The notes under the pieces were generated by a model. That model had not been told where the DNA came from. It searched no databases and worked only from the letters and a program-made list of their open reading frames with translations. A stretch of 64,000 bases of DNA from Diphasiastrum complanatum (lineage: Eukaryota > Streptophyta > Lycopodiopsida > Lycopodiales > Lycopodiaceae), in NCBI GenBank assembly GCA_029204225.1, contig CM055099.1, positions 62,053,455 through 62,117,454 of the forward strand. The letters are read 5' to 3'. The position numbers and the translations under genes are program-made. Below, one piece after another: positions 34,350 through 47,223 of this stretch (position 1 is the stretch's first letter; each line of letters begins with the position of its first letter).

Positions 34350-37300
34350 GCATCTCACCATTTTGTAGTTAAAATAATTACATCATATGGTATCCAGTAG
34401 TTACATAAAATCATAGAAAACAAAATTCAAATGAGTGTACATGCATTTATAATACTGAATTTACTTTGATTTTATTAAATTCAAAAAAAAAAAGACATAT
34501 TGAAGCAACAAAATTTTCTTTTATTTAATCGTACAATCATTTGAATTATTAAATTCTAGTGATTTTTTCTATTAAATCATAACTAGACAACTATCATCAA
34601 TCATGCCATACATTTGAAAATAGCTTCAAATTAATGTTTTAGATTTCATACCTAAATGTGTTGAGATCATGGAAGTGTACATGCACTAAAAACATTGCAA
34701 AATGATGTTATAGGCATGGTTTTGAATGACTACTTGATTCAAGAGACTTATTGAAGCATAGTTTACTGCATAAAATTTAGGTTTCTATTCTTTGGTAGTT
34801 TAAAAACATGTGATTATGAACAATAATAAAAGTTTTTAGTACATATCTTTTAAGAGTTACATTGGAAATAATAAGGCTTGTGCGCACACATAAGTGTATG
34901 TATAGCTCTTAAATTATTTTCTATTGAGCATTTAAATACTTCAAAATATAATAAAAATAGGTCTTGTTTGACTTGAGTGCATATAAGATTTTCTTGGACC
35001 GTGATCATTCTTAATTTACAATTAACTAAATCAAGGAAAATTGTCAATGCATTATGTTCATTGATCATTAACTTGTTGTTCAATAATACCAATATTGTAG
35101 TCATTAGACTTGCACTGTCTTAATTAGATACCCCACCAAATTGCTTTGAAATAATGGAAAAATTCAATGTACATGAGTAGATGCATGTTGATAAGCATGG
35201 TTTCAAATTACTAGTCTTTGCTTTGAGGAGTTCATATTTTTTATATTATAACTATGAATTGGCGTACCTAGTGTTAGCAAACGATAGCGATCTTTGGTCT
35301 CAAAGGCTTCCATCTTTAATATTGAAGGGCATCATTCAGTGACCTCATTTTCCAAAATAACTTCTAGTTAAGAACTTGTTAGCAGGATTGGGAGTCACAA
35401 ACTTCGATTGTTTTTTGGTGCACTCCCCACACTAACAATTGGAGAAAATCTAATAAAACATGTTTGATTGCATGTCTACATATATATTTTTTTAGCAGTT
35501 TACAAGCATGTGACATGATAGTGATGAATACGTAAAACATACACTTTTTGGAAATATTCATATTCAAATGAAAGTTAGCTTTGGTGAATGCTTAATAGTT
35601 ATCCTATCATATGGTCGATTTAAGAGTATCAAAAGATCAATTACAAGTATCCATAAAAGTTGACTTTTTTTGAAGTTAACTACATGCTACTTTTTCTTAG
35701 ACCTTGTTCCTTGAACCTAAATATCCTAGTACATAATCAACTAAATTATTCACATCATGTGTCAATACATCGTGTCAATGCATTATGTTGTTTAGTTTCT
35801 CACTTCTTGTTGAAGAGCACATTTGAAATTACTATACAAAATACTCATGCACCATCCTAAGACTACATTATTAGAGATTCTTAAGTCATTCATTATTACA
35901 ATTATGCATCCACTAAATTATTAGAGGTCATATATCTTGAATTTTGAATGTGACCTTTAAATATTTGTATGTGCATAAAGCAAACAATTATACCCATGGA
36001 AGTGCACTAGAAAAGCACAACGTACTAAGCTAGATACATATTAAAAAAAGATTGAGCAGAAAAGAGCCCTTCAAGCTGTGCAACCTAAGAAAGAAAATAA
36101 AAACTGAGAACATTTCTTGAGTTTGCAATGTTAATCACCATTTGACCACAGTGATCAAATCATATTATAATTTTTTAAAATTTGCAATAACTATAACTAT
36201 ATTTTGCATCAAAATGAATGTAAATAACCACTACTTCAGGGTATATCTTCTCTACATTATGAATTTAACAAAAAGTTGGACTTAATGTAATTTCTTTTTA
36301 ACATTTTGAAAAGGAAATAAGACATCAATATCTTTGATCAATATATAAATTGCTTTATTTGTTTCATTATTAAACTTGATTCTCTTAAAAGAAAAAATTT
36401 CATTTTCATATCATGCTTTAATATGATTCGACTTCTAAAAAACATACTAAAGTTATTGGAAAATTCGATGTGTCATTGAAAAGACTAAGAGAAAAATATC
36501 ATAAACATGTTGATATATAAATAATTGAATTAATTTATTCAATGGGTGCAAGAACCAAATTGTTTTATATTGTACATTTGTAAGCTAGCTTATTAGGATT
36601 TTTGTGTGACGGAAACAATGAGATATTTGGATATTATTATATAGATTGAGAGAACTAGTAATGAAAAACATTGAACTTTTGAAACATGTATTGTTACAAC
36701 AAAAATTAATGTCTTCAAAACCTACGGAAATTACACCTAAAAATTGCACTAGACAACATTTTCTAAAGATTAAACTAGAGTATGTTTAATATTATGGAAC
36801 ATCGTTCTGATTTTGATATTGTTCTTAATGTTGGCATGTTTTAAAAAATGTTAAAGATGAGAAAGCCAAAACAAATATACAAAAAATAAAAAAATGGTGA
36901 CTGGTCCTAAATAATGACAAAACAAGGTATTTGAGAATTTAAATATACTAGATAATTGAATAAAAAAAAGATCAACATATTTGTAAACTGAATATTAATT
37001 GATTTTTTAATGATTAGACTCTTCATGAACTATAAGAATGTGTTTCAAATTATCTTCAATGGCCAAGGAATATTAATACAATCCTTTATATAATCAACAA
37101 TCTTGATAAACACTCATGATGAGAAAATGACAAAAGAAATTGGTGAGTTGTTAGTTTGAAATGTAAAAAGAAATGGATGCATATGTAAAATATAGAGTAT
37201 GTAATACATTACAAATTATCCAAAAACTTATAAGAAATTCTTTTAAATTGTATAATAAAATTATTCTCATGTACAATTAAAACTTGCATATTTTTGCAAT

Positions 37301-37899
37301 CGTTTTTATGTAAGAAATAAGATTTTTTTTTTATGAAATGAAGATAAATCCTAGTTAGAAGTCTTTATGCCAACAAATTATAATAATATTAAAAGTAGAG
37401 CACTTAATTATAATGATTACAATAAATTATTTCTTAATTCAGTAAGAATTTTCATATATTACTTAGAAAATACACAAGAAGTAATACCAATATAAACGAG
37501 AGATTCAAAATGGTTATGCTACTATATTTACTTAGAATTTCTAAAAGAATATGGTAAGCATGTACATGTCACTTTCAAAAAAATATATTCAATCAATGAA
37601 TATCTATAGCTCAAAGTGTCAAGTTTAAGTAGACAATGATATATTGTAGTTATAAATTTTAATAATTGCTAATCATTAAACTAATTTTCTCACACTCTAG
37701 ATAAACAATAGTCTTTTTGAATTTTTATTTAAATGTTCTTATGAATAATCATGGAACGCTCTCATGAGTATTTACAAGAAAAGAAAAACTGCTCGTAGAT
37801 TCCCTACCAATATCACAATCAACCGAAGGAATATTTTTGGTGCCGGCTGATCCAAGATCTAGAGTTACTAGACTTGTAAGTTACAGACCCAACCATGGC

Positions 37900-39391
37900 A
37901 TCTTGTTTTGTAAGACCATGAGCTGAAAACAAACTAGCTAGTTACTTGAGAGTTAGTTGGATGTGACATGAGAGTGGAGAGCCAAGAAATGATATTCAGT
38001 TGTAAAAAGGAACAACCAAGAAACAAATGGTGGGTAAAAGATAGAGAAGGTAGAAAAGAGAAACACACGAAGGACAGAGAGGAGAAGACAGAAGTTCACG
38101 AGGAGGCTAACGAGTCGTGTGCTACCACGAAAATGTTAAATATTGAATATCAACATAAATATGGCATGATATACTCGAAAATGAAGATATGAGCTGGTTA
38201 AGTATAAATCATGAAGAGGCCTAAGTCATTTTTTGGGAATATATCTCCTAAGTACTTGCCTTGTAATTAAGGACAAGACCTTTAAAAGGAAAAGACATTG
38301 CCTTGGATAACCTTTACTAGGTCGTCTATACGAAACGACTAGATGTGAAAAGACATGTTAAACTAGAATAACTTTAGCTCATAGTTAAGTATACCTCCTA
38401 TGGTATAGTTGAACATATTTTCAGCCTAATTGTTAACTAGACCCTTTCGCGGGAGCGACGCACCTGTTGTTTTAGAGGTGTGTTTGTTCGCCCCGTAGAA
38501 GATATATAGATCTCACACTTGAGTCTCGATCATCGAGAGAAAAGAGTTTATGCTTATGTAAGAGATTGAAGAAGTGAATAGAGCTCTATGAGTTATTCTC
38601 TCTTATCTCTGTTCTCCGCACTGTTGAGTGTGAGTGATCTTGAGTCTGCTAACAATCTCTAATGCATTTCATGAATTACTCTCTGATCAGACAGATGCTC
38701 TAGTGAATTACAGTCGTTTGCTGTGTTTCTGTAAAACATGCTCTAAAGAACTGTCTTAAAACCATCTTATTCGTCTGTTGCGAATACTTTCTTTTCGGCG
38801 CTCGAATAACGACTATCTTTGGTACAGTCTAGCACGATCATTGAATAAAACTGTATGTATACATATGAGATGACAGTCCTTGTCTGAAAAATTGAGTCTT
38901 TGGTCTGTTTTCCTAATTGACATTGACATAAGTTTCTAACATGTTCTAAAATTTTTTGTGTTCTTTAACCATTAAGTTGGGCTTTAGTTGTTGAGGACTT
39001 CTGTCTAGAAACGAATAGTTCACGAACACGATTAATTAATTGTCTGCACAATCGCGAATACATCGAACAATTCTCGATTCTCTGTTGACACCTTAATCAG
39101 CCAGAGTGTAGTACTGTTGTACTACTCTGATAGCATCTCATCTGTAGAATGCGCTTCATTCAATTCGATAGAGGCCAGATTGTTGTTCTGAATTTTAACG
39201 TTACCCATTCCAAACATAAGTAATACTGGTTATTTTTTAATGTATGTCGACAACCAGAATAACACTCGAAACCACTTGTCATAAATTGTACCAAAAACAT
39301 AACTTTCTAACACTGTCCTCTGTGGGAACGACATTATTTACTATAAAATCTATATTAACCCTGTTGGTATAGTACGACATATGCCAATTTT
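37900..39391 (+). repeat. Probable 5' LTR of the gypsy element (left boundary uncertain)
   Basis: The sequence just before the primer site (CTCTGTGGGAACGACAT near 39316) is typical of the end of plant gypsy LTRs. With no second LTR in the window its length cannot be measured. The start given is a guess from the change in base composition. Confidence 0.55.
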
Positions 39392-39409
39392 TGGTGCCGT
39401 TGCCAGGGA
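39392..39409 (+). other. Primer-binding site of the gypsy element
   Basis: TGGTGCCGTTGCCAGGGA is close to the TGGCGCCGTTGCCGGGGA site used by plant Athila/Tat-type gypsy elements. Confidence 0.85.
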
Positions 39410-39461
39410 TAGTTTAGGAAAGTTATGAGAAATCTGACAAATCCATCTCCATCTCTAGTGT

Positions 39462-40960
39462 ATGTCAGATAGAGAATCCAGATTAGAACGATACCGTAAG
39501 GTTAGAGAGGAATTTTTACGAAGACAAAGTGAGAGTACTAGTCGAAGTAATCTAGACGAAAGCACTGCCCAGTTACTTGAACTCTTAATTAGCTTCGGTA
39601 TGGAAGGTCTTGCTGCACGTTTTACTTCTATCTCTAAAATTAAATACAATTATTTTAAAGGGACTTCTTTCAATGATGCAGATAGCTATGTCTCACAATT
39701 CGAGTTAATCGCTAATGCGAATTATGAGGGAACTGACATAGGAAAACTATAAATTTTCCCTGGTCTGCTAAGAAAACAGACGCGCATCTGGTACAGCCAA
39801 GTTGAACCAAGCCGTGTAGGAATCTGGTACCTGTTGAAAGATGCGTTTTTGAACCGGTTCAGAGAGATCGGTTACAAATCTAGAATTCTTGGATGTCTGA
39901 ACAATGTTCAGAAGAAGAGTAAAGAATCTCTTCGCAAATATACACGAAAGGTTAAAAATCTCATAGGAAAACTAACCGGTGTATATCCCGTAGATATGCA
40001 GATCGAATGGTTTTTGGCTGGTTTACCACCAAAGATTGATCGGTATTGCAGACAAGGGGACATGACCTCCTTAGCAGCAGTAATAACTAGTGTCAAAAAT
40101 TTTGAGACCTTGAAACTAGCACAAAAGCGACAAAGAAATCTCGAAAGTCGAAGACTGATTCTAGTGACATCGATGATGATTCAAATTCTGATTCAAGTAC
40201 CAGTTCTTCAAGATCGGAATCTGAAAGCAGTGATTCATCAGAATCAGAAGTTGACAAAAGAGAGAAAGAATAAACGACGAACTAAACGAAAGGACGACAC
40301 AAAAGTTGTCGAGGATAAGTCGTCAACTTCTAAAGTTGAAAAGCTTTGGAAGAGTAATATGGCTGACCTTAATAAAAAGTTTAATGACTTGAAAGTGTAG
40401 ATCTCTGAAGTTGCGGATAAAAGACCAAAAGCGTTTTTTTCCAACTCAAGAATGTGGTGTAAAAAATGTGAAACTTCTGGACACACTAAAGAAGATTGCA
40501 CTATTGTGAATGTCAAATACATTGAAGATCCTGCTCAGGGGGTACTTTTTATTTTTTAGAATGATGCGACTACTAACTATGTACAGGGTACTGCAGCATT
40601 AGCCCAGCAGGACACACCCAAGTTCGCACCAAGAAGACATAATCCTCCTGAATTTGTGGACCAACGAAGTCTCAAACTGCGACTAAACCAGTTTCAGGCA
40701 ACTGCTACAACTGTGGAGAGCCGGGACATTTTTCTCCTGACTGTTCTCAACCGCGAAAGCCGATTGGCTATGTACCATTATGTTCAAATTGCAGAGAGCC
40801 TGGCCACAAGTATCATGACTGCCCTCAGTCGCAGAAGCCGCAACCCAAATATCAGTATGTAGCAACACCAGCTGCTGCAGACACGAAAGTGAAAGCTGTG
40901 ACTGATGCTATTGTGCAGAGAATTGACGTTATTGAAGGAAAACTGGCAAAGACAGAAGAT
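39462..40960 (+). pseudogene. Gypsy gag (nucleocapsid with three CCHC knuckles)
   Basis: Starts MSDRESRLERYRKVREEF. A retrotransposon gag domain follows (FKGTSFNDADSYVSQFELIA, then FLNRFREIGYKSR and WFLAGLPPKIDRY), interrupted by one TAA at 39750. After 40140 a Ser/Asp/Glu-rich frame (SDIDDDSNSDSSTSSS) overlaps the first, showing a frameshift. Zinc knuckles occur at about 40452 (CKKCETSGHTKEDC), about 40705 (CYNC changed, GHFSPDC) and about 40780 (CSNCREPGHKYHDC). Non-functional as written. Confidence 0.85.
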
Positions 40961-40978
40961 TAGTCCCGGCCAAGTGAT

Positions 40979-41322
40979 GTGGAAAAATTATTCAAAGTCA
41001 CAACGAGAAGCAAAAGCTCCTCGAAACCTGATCAGAAATCTTCGACAAGGCGTAGAAAATCCTCGAAGAAGAAATCCTCTAGCAAAACAATGAACAAATC
41101 TACTACTAAAGAAGATCTCAAAGATGACTCTGACTATGACCGCGATGCTGCGAAGTTATTTGCAAAAGATATCTTGGTAGAAGCAAAGGAATTCATCAAC
41201 GTTGAACTTCAGACAGCTGCTGCAGAAAAGGTGGTCACTTTTGAGGAAGAGGACGAAGAAATCGCGAAGACGAAATTGTCAATAAACCAACCTCAAAATC
41301 AAAGACAAAAGAATATGACATC
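40979..41322 (+). pseudogene. Gag-protease linker of the gypsy element
   Basis: A lysine/serine-rich stretch (TRSKSSSKPDQKSSTRRRKS) turns acidic (FEEEDEEIAKTK) before the protease. The stretch is open but follows a TAG near 40960. No catalytic motif is present. Confidence 0.65.
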
Positions 41323-41991
41323 ATGACTGATATTGGATCCCTTCGTCCGAACATTACTTTTGAACAGCTGTTGGTAGGTAACACTCATTACAGAAAGAAA
41401 CTGAAAGGCCTTTCTGTGCCCAAAAAGAAGAAAAAAATTTCTCTGCCAGATGCTGGTGTTTTGTCTATTGATTTAGGTGATCTCGGTGCACCTGAGATTG
41501 ATATTACCATTACGGGATGCCTGATCGAAAAAGTGCCAATTGACTCTGGTTTCAGTGTGAATATCATAACAGAAGACACAGCTCATGCTTTGGGATTGAC
41601 TGACATTCAACCGACACAAAGAAACATCAAGTTAGCTGATTCGACACGACGAAAACCTATTGGAGAACTGAAAGATGTCATAGTCTACATTCAAGCCAAG
41701 CTATTCACAATGAGTTTCATTGTTATCAAATCACTTGGTTTGTCATCCTATTCTATGCTGATTGGACAACCTTGGCTTTATCAATCAAACGCAAGTGTAC
41801 ATTGGAAATCCAGAGAGCTGAGATTTCAGATTGGTGAGACCAATAACCGAGGTAAGCCAACAGAACAAATCATAACTTATAAGCGTGACAAATATGAAGG
41901 TGAAACTCCTTTGTCCGACACCAGCTTTACATCAGAAGAATCTTCGTATGCCTTGAATATTTTTTCCAATGAATCTGATATTGAAGTATAG
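41323..41991 (+). pseudogene. Gypsy aspartic protease
   Basis: The open frame of 222 codons contains the catalytic motif PIDSGFSVNIIT (near residue 72), where gypsy retropepsins have DSGA. The beta-strand pattern follows: IKLADSTRRKPIGEL, then SMLIGQPWLYQSNASVHWKS with the ILG-like flap-side motif. It ends at TAG 41989 before the RT, so the polyprotein is broken here. Confidence 0.82.
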
Positions 41992-42060
41992 TACTTTGAA
42001 TGTTATGAGAATACTGATGACGAAGAATTCTTCGATGCCTGCAACGTTGAAGCAGATGTT

Positions 42061-43690
42061 TTGTATGAAGAAATTGACATTGCAGACACGAACTCGAAAG
42101 AGTCTGACAATTCGAGAGACGAATCTGAACACAAATTTGGTAACAAGAACCAGGTTGATGACAAGAAAATATTTGTGGAGTCAACCATGCGTGAAATTCA
42201 TGGTCATACCAAGGCCAGTATGACAGAAGGTATCATTTTATCAGATTCTACTGAACTGATTGAACTTGCACCTGGCAGATTTGTGCATGTTTCAAAGTCA
42301 CTTGGAGAATCGGAGTTAGTGGAATTCACTGAACTATTGAAGGAGTATCAAGACATTTTTGCCTGGTCGCTCAACTATTTGAAGGGTATACCTGCAGAAT
42401 TCGGAGAGCACCCTTCAGGAAGATGGTGTACCTATTCAACAGAGACAATATCGTCTCAATCCTAAGTACTCTCTCATGGTCAAGGACGAACTTAGCAAGC
42501 ACCTTAAGACATGTATAATCTATCCCGTCTTAAGTAGTGAATGGGTTTCACCCATTGTTGTCATCCCAAAGAAGAAGACTGGCAAAATACAAATATGCCA
42601 GGATTTCCGCGAACTCAATGCTGCCACAAGGAAGGACCATCATCCTCTGCCTTTCACTGATTCCATCCTAGATTAAGTTGCTGGTCAAGAGCGTTACAGT
42701 TTCTGTGACGGCTTTTCTGGATATAATCAGGTTGGAGTGCGAAAGGATGATCGTTCAAAGACCACATTCACTATGGATTGGGACACTTATGCCTACAACA
42801 AAATGCCCTTTGGTCTTTGTAACGCTCCAGCGACTTTTCAGCGAATCATGATGTTAATTTTCGTTGCTTCCTGAGATTTTTTCTCGAAATATTTATTGAT
42901 GATTTCTGTGTATACAGTGATATAAAGACACACCTGCAAAAGCTGAAATGAACATTGCAATGGCATCCAGAGAAATGTTTTTTTGGTATGAAAGAAGGAA
43001 TATTGCTCGGACATAGAATATCTAACAGAGGAATAGAAGTCGACAAAGATAAAGTCGAGCTTATAAAGAATCTCCAAATACCAACCAATTTACGTGAACT
43101 AAGAGCTTTCTTAGTACATGTCGGCTATTATAGGAGATTTATTCAAAATCATGCTTCTATTGTTGCCTCTCTTATACATCTACTGAAGAAACAAGTGGAA
43201 TACTTGTGGACGAATGAACAGCAGAAAGCATTCGAAGATCTTAAGCAAAGGTTGATCAATACTCCTATTCTGAGACCACCCAACTAGGCTATTTTATTTC
43301 ACAGTTATGTGGATGTTTCTGCATTTGCTATTGACATTTGTCTAAGTCAGAAGGACGACTAGAAGAAGGATCATCCCATCTACTATGCAAGTCGACAGCT
43401 CAGTGCATCAGAGAAGAATTATTCGGCTACAAAAAGAGAAGCACTTGGCATAATTTTCACTGTTAAAAAATTTCAACATTATTTGCTGGGATATGTATTT
43501 ATTTTTCATGTGGATCATTATACTCTTAAGTATCTTGTAAATAAAGCAGATCTATCAGGATGAATTACTCGATGGGTTCTACTTCTGCAAGAATTCACTT
43601 ATCAAGTAGAGCTTCATCAAGAAAAATATCATACGAATGTTGATTATCTATCGCGACTCAGCACCAGAAAAACTGAAGACCCTATCAATG
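42061..43690 (+). pseudogene. Gypsy reverse transcriptase and RNase H, multiply broken
   Basis: RT blocks in order: IFAWSLNYLKGIPAEF (42355), SEWVSPIVVIPKKKTGKIQI (42535), DFRELNAATRKDHHPLPF (42602), YSFCDGFSGYNQVGV (42698), MPFGLCNAPATFQRIM (42805). The FIDD catalytic block near 42880 is split by a frameshift and stops. The RT connection follows (LRELRAFLVHVGYYRRFIQN, 43091). RNase H is at 43305-43560 (IYYASRQLSASEKNYSATKREAL). At least five stops or shifts. Confidence 0.88.
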
Positions 43691-43734
43691 ATGATTTTTC
43701 GGACGAACATTTATTCGAGATTTTATCTATAAAT

Positions 43735-44930
43735 TCGTTATATTCTGATATTATTACTTATCTTAAGGATCAGATATATCCGGATGGTTACAATTTGGAG
43801 CAAAAGACAATTTTTCAATATAAGGTAGCACCTTATACAATTATTAACAATGTTCTATACAAGCTTGGTGCTGACCATCAACTACGAAGATGTCTCGAAA
43901 CTGAAGACATTAAAAAGGTCGTTAAAGCCTTACACTCAAAAGATGCTGGTGGACATTTTGCTTTGAACAATACAAGTAATAAGATATTGACTGCCAAGTA
44001 TTGGTGGCCAACAATATTCAAGGATGTATCAAATTTTATTCGTTCATGTGATCCATGCCAGAGATCTGGTAAGCCTACAAAAGCAATGAATTGGCCGTTG
44101 GCACCAATCATGTCTCTTTCACCATTCGAGAAGTAGGGGATTGACTTTGTCGGTCCAATCTAACCTGTTACCCGACATATGAAATGTCGTTATATTCTAG
44201 TTGCAACGGATTATGCTACCAAGAACGTTGAAGCAGAGGCGATGAAATGAAACGATGCGAAAACTGTCGCGACATTCTTATTCAAAAGTATAATCACAAG
44301 ATATGGTTGTCCACTCGAACTAGTAAGTGACCGAGGTACACATTTTTTAAATGACACTATACGGTTGCTAACAGTTTATTTTCTGATCAAACACAGAAAA
44401 ACTACATTGTATAATCCAAAAGCAAACTTGTTGACAGAAAGAGCTAATAGAATTTTATGTAAGATCCTGACTAAAATTACTATTGCACATGCAACGGATT
44501 GGGATCAAAAACTACCATCAGTTCTCTGGGCTTATCACAACACAGAGAAAATCACGACGAACAGACACCATATTTTCTTACATATGGTATGCATCCTATT
44601 TTGCCAATTGAATTTGAGGTGAAAACCTTTGGTATTCAAGCTCAACGAACAGATGCTGAATGTATAAACAAAAGGTTGACTAATATTGAAGAACTAGCTG
44701 AAGCTCGAGAGACTTCACAAAAACTAATGAGAAAATCCAGAAACAAAGAAAGAAGAAATATGAAAGTCATATAAAAAAATGTGATCTTAAAGCTGATGAT
44801 TATGCGCTGATATATGACAGTCACCATCAAAAGTTCCCCGGAAAACTCCATATGCGATGGCTTGGACCTTATAAAGTCATAAAGGTGTTTGACAATGGTT
44901 CTGTGCAACTTCAATCACTTGAAGGTGTTT
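43735..44930 (+). pseudogene. Gypsy integrase, broken
   Basis: The HHCC zinc-binding part is readable (LHSKDAGGHFALNNTSNKIL, then SCDPCQRSGKP, 43930-44080). The core shows GIDFVGPI (44138), ATDYATKNVEAEA, VSDRGTHFLND (44324), and NPKANLLTERANRILCKIL where gypsy integrases have NGQ-E. The C-terminal part (FPGKLHMRWLGPYKVIKVFD, 44834) is the usual integrase tail without a chromodomain. Stops at 44136, 44160 and 44250 kill it. Confidence 0.87.
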
Positions 44931-45208
44931 GACCAGAAATTTTTTTTTTTATTATTTCTAGTATTTTTTTTGGAATTAATCGCAAATTTTCTTTTATCTT
45001 GTCTAAATTTTTTCTCTACTTTTCTTTTATTTTTTCTAGAAATTTTCGTGAAATTTTCTACCACCATCCAACATTTTTCACGACACTAAATTTGTTAATC
45101 AAATTTTCGTAAATCGTTTTCGAGAAATTTTCTAGAATTTTTTCTAGCATTTTCTCCAGTTTTTCGAGAAATTTTCTAGCATGTTGCTAAAATTTTCGAG
45201 AAATTTTT
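44931..45208 (+). repeat. T-rich spacer with GAGAAATTTTCTAGCA-like repeats
   Basis: Runs of T are followed from 45090 by about five degenerate copies of a GAGAAATTTTCTAG(A/C) word. The word is itself partly palindromic. It sits between integrase and the additional ORF of the gypsy element. Confidence 0.65.
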
Positions 45209-46079
45209 GTGCGTTTCTATATCATTTTACCATTGAATGAGAAGCTGGTTACGACAAATAAAGATTCGGTGGATGAAGCTGCCCACTTCCTAAGCAACTG
45301 CTTTGTACCCACGAAGGGGTACAAAATCTCTATGATCCGAGATGCAACATTCAAACTGTTTTGTAAATACGCAAACCAAGCCATATTTTTGATGAATGCG
45401 GATGCGACAATTTCAGTTCAAAATTTTGGCTACATATTGGATGCGCTTGCGGGTAATCCAGTATGCTTATCACATACAAAGCTTTTTTGCGATGGATCAA
45501 ACATCAAAAGTTTTTTGGAGTCAGAGCCCATGTTTCTCGCCTATGTGCTCATTTTCAAATTTTGACTGAACAAGAGAAAATACTGTTGACAGGAAGGATG
45601 GTGGCTCCCAAGCCAATTGATCTTTTCAGTCTCATTTCTAGTCCTATTCCGGTTGCATCCGATGCTGCACCAGTAGTCGAAGTAGTAGCCACCACTACTA
45701 TGGAGAGTGAAGCTGTGGCAATGGAAACCGATGCTGTTGTTGCTACTGATTCTTCAAAGCCAGCATCTGCTTCCACATCTCAAAAGCAACAGAGTGCGTC
45801 CACCTTTGAGGATGACGCAACCCAGTCCGACACATCCGACAAAGGACGAATAGTTGTTGAAGGCGACACTGGGGCACTTGTGGTAGATGAAGAAGAACCA
45901 GACGACCAGCCCCAGTGGTTTCGATCCATGACAGAGGAAGCCAAGAATCTAGTGGCTGAAGTATATGAGTTTGACAAGTACCACGATGCACCTTATCACC
46001 TCAGAGAGAAAATCACTAGACTCTCTGAAGGAGTCCTTCGAGAAGATCAATTCGATCGAATCAGACAACACGAAGCTGA
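45209..46079 (+). pseudogene. Additional ORF after integrase in the gypsy element (frameshifted)
   Basis: Two overlapping frames make one product. The first (45209-45470) has SVDEAAHFLSNCFVPTKGYK and FKLFCKYANQAIFLMNADAT; the second (from about 45466) has KAFLRWIKHQKFFGVRAHV, then an Ala/Ser/Thr-rich acidic stretch and EEPDDQPQWFRSMTEEAKNL. A shift near 45465 joins them. No signal peptide or membrane segment is obvious, so an env-like role is not supported. I recognise no domain. It is interrupted at about 46080 by Copia-B LTR sequence. Confidence 0.7.
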
Positions 46080-46459
46080 TCCAATCATGGTTAAGCATAG
46101 TGGTAGCTCGTGGATCTACTAGTATCATTGTACTCCTCATTTTGGATCTAATTGATTTGGAGATTGTGTGGATTTTGAGTGTTATTGGATTTCTAGCTTT
46201 CTCTCTCTACCCAAGAGCTCATGATGATTTTCTCTCTCTACATAAGGAGAGCAGCTTGTTTTTACTTAAAATAATTTTTGAATACTTCCCACACGTGTGA
46301 GTGAGAGTTGGAAGTGATTGAATACATGTAGTAGTGTAATTTTGCCATAGAATCAAAGATAGATCTTGAATCTCAATCTAGTCTTGATCTTGGTGCATCT
46401 ACACACCTTAGGAGATCACAAGTACATGTTGTGGACACTCCACACGTGTGAAATCTACA
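46080..46459 (+). repeat. 5' LTR of Copia-B (right part only)
   Basis: It matches about 12081-12465 of the complete LTR and ends GTGAAATCTACA before TGGTATTAGA. The first half of the LTR is replaced by gypsy sequence. Confidence 0.85.
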
Positions 46460-47223
46460 TGGTATTAGATCCTACCTCAGGTTACCATGCATTTTGATCC
46501 ATTTAAGTGAAAACTATTCATCAATCTTGAGCTAGAAATTGTCAAGATCCATTTTCCTAGCTATCTTGTCCAATTTTGGATCAAAAGAGATCAAAAGGAC
46601 ATTGATTGGGTCTGACCTAGTACTATACGGAATCAGGTGCTTAGACACGTGTGAGGAACATCCAATTTCAGTTTGGAAGTTCTCTCTCATGCTTGATCCA
46701 TTTATCTTGCTTGATAGCTTCTTTTGAAGCTATTTTTGTCTAGTTTTTAATGCAATTAGTTTCATTCCATTTGGTTGAGCCAATCAGAAGTTATAAGCTT
46801 TTGAAGAGGGTTAGGTAGGGCACCTAGACTTGGTGGACACATTTGGTTTGGTCAAGAGATTGCTTGGTTGATCCAAAATCACAGTTGAATGCTTACCAAT
46901 CTCATCTATATGTGATCTAGGCACTGTTTTGAGATCTTAGCCGTTTTGTTTCATGCAATATCATTGTATTTGAGTCAAATTTGATTTTTTAGTGTACTTC
47001 ACACGTGCTAAGAGTGTTTGATCCTAACTTTGCCCATACTCCATCATTTGATGTGAAATAGATCTTGTTTTAGAGAGATTTGTGTAGCTTGTGAGAATCA
47101 ATTCACAAATAGTTGCAAAATCTTTCATAGGAGGAGATAGTACTCCATTATTGGATCCTATTGAGAGTGTGTAGCAACATTTATTGTTCATCATTTGAGT
47201 TTTCTTCACTTCAAATTTCTTCA
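46460..47223 (+). other. Primer-binding site and leader of Copia-B
   Basis: TGGTATTAGATCC at 46460 is a mutated initiator tRNA-Met primer site. The leader to the Gag ATG has no long open frame and no other recognised feature. Confidence 0.7.

Larger units (their letters stand above)
33121..37900. other. Long AT-rich region without recognisable genes
   Basis: About 4.8 kb of very AT-rich DNA. Apart from the microsatellites at 34069-34150 and 34331-34349 I see no repeats, RNA genes or conserved protein signatures on either strand. All open frames are under 90 codons and typical of chance in AT-rich DNA. Confidence 0.55.
37900..46079 (+). mobile_element. Decayed Ty3/gypsy element, non-chromovirus (Athila/Tat-like) type
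   Basis: Order: an LTR and leader region (left edge uncertain), the primer-binding site at 39392, gag with three zinc knuckles, protease, RT, RNase H, integrase, then an additional ORF. This is the gypsy order (integrase last), and no chromodomain follows integrase. The primer site and the ORF after pol suggest the Athila/Tat group. Many stops and frameshifts are present. The right end is cut by Copia-B at about 46080, and no 3' LTR is in the window. Confidence 0.88.

Noticed and set aside
37968-38192. Charged 74-codon protein
   Set aside because: A short chance frame in the purine-rich start of the gypsy LTR region, with no similarity that I recognise.
45209-46079. Envelope gene of an errantivirus-like gypsy
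   Set aside because: The position fits, but there is no signal peptide, membrane segment or fusion-peptide-like stretch.
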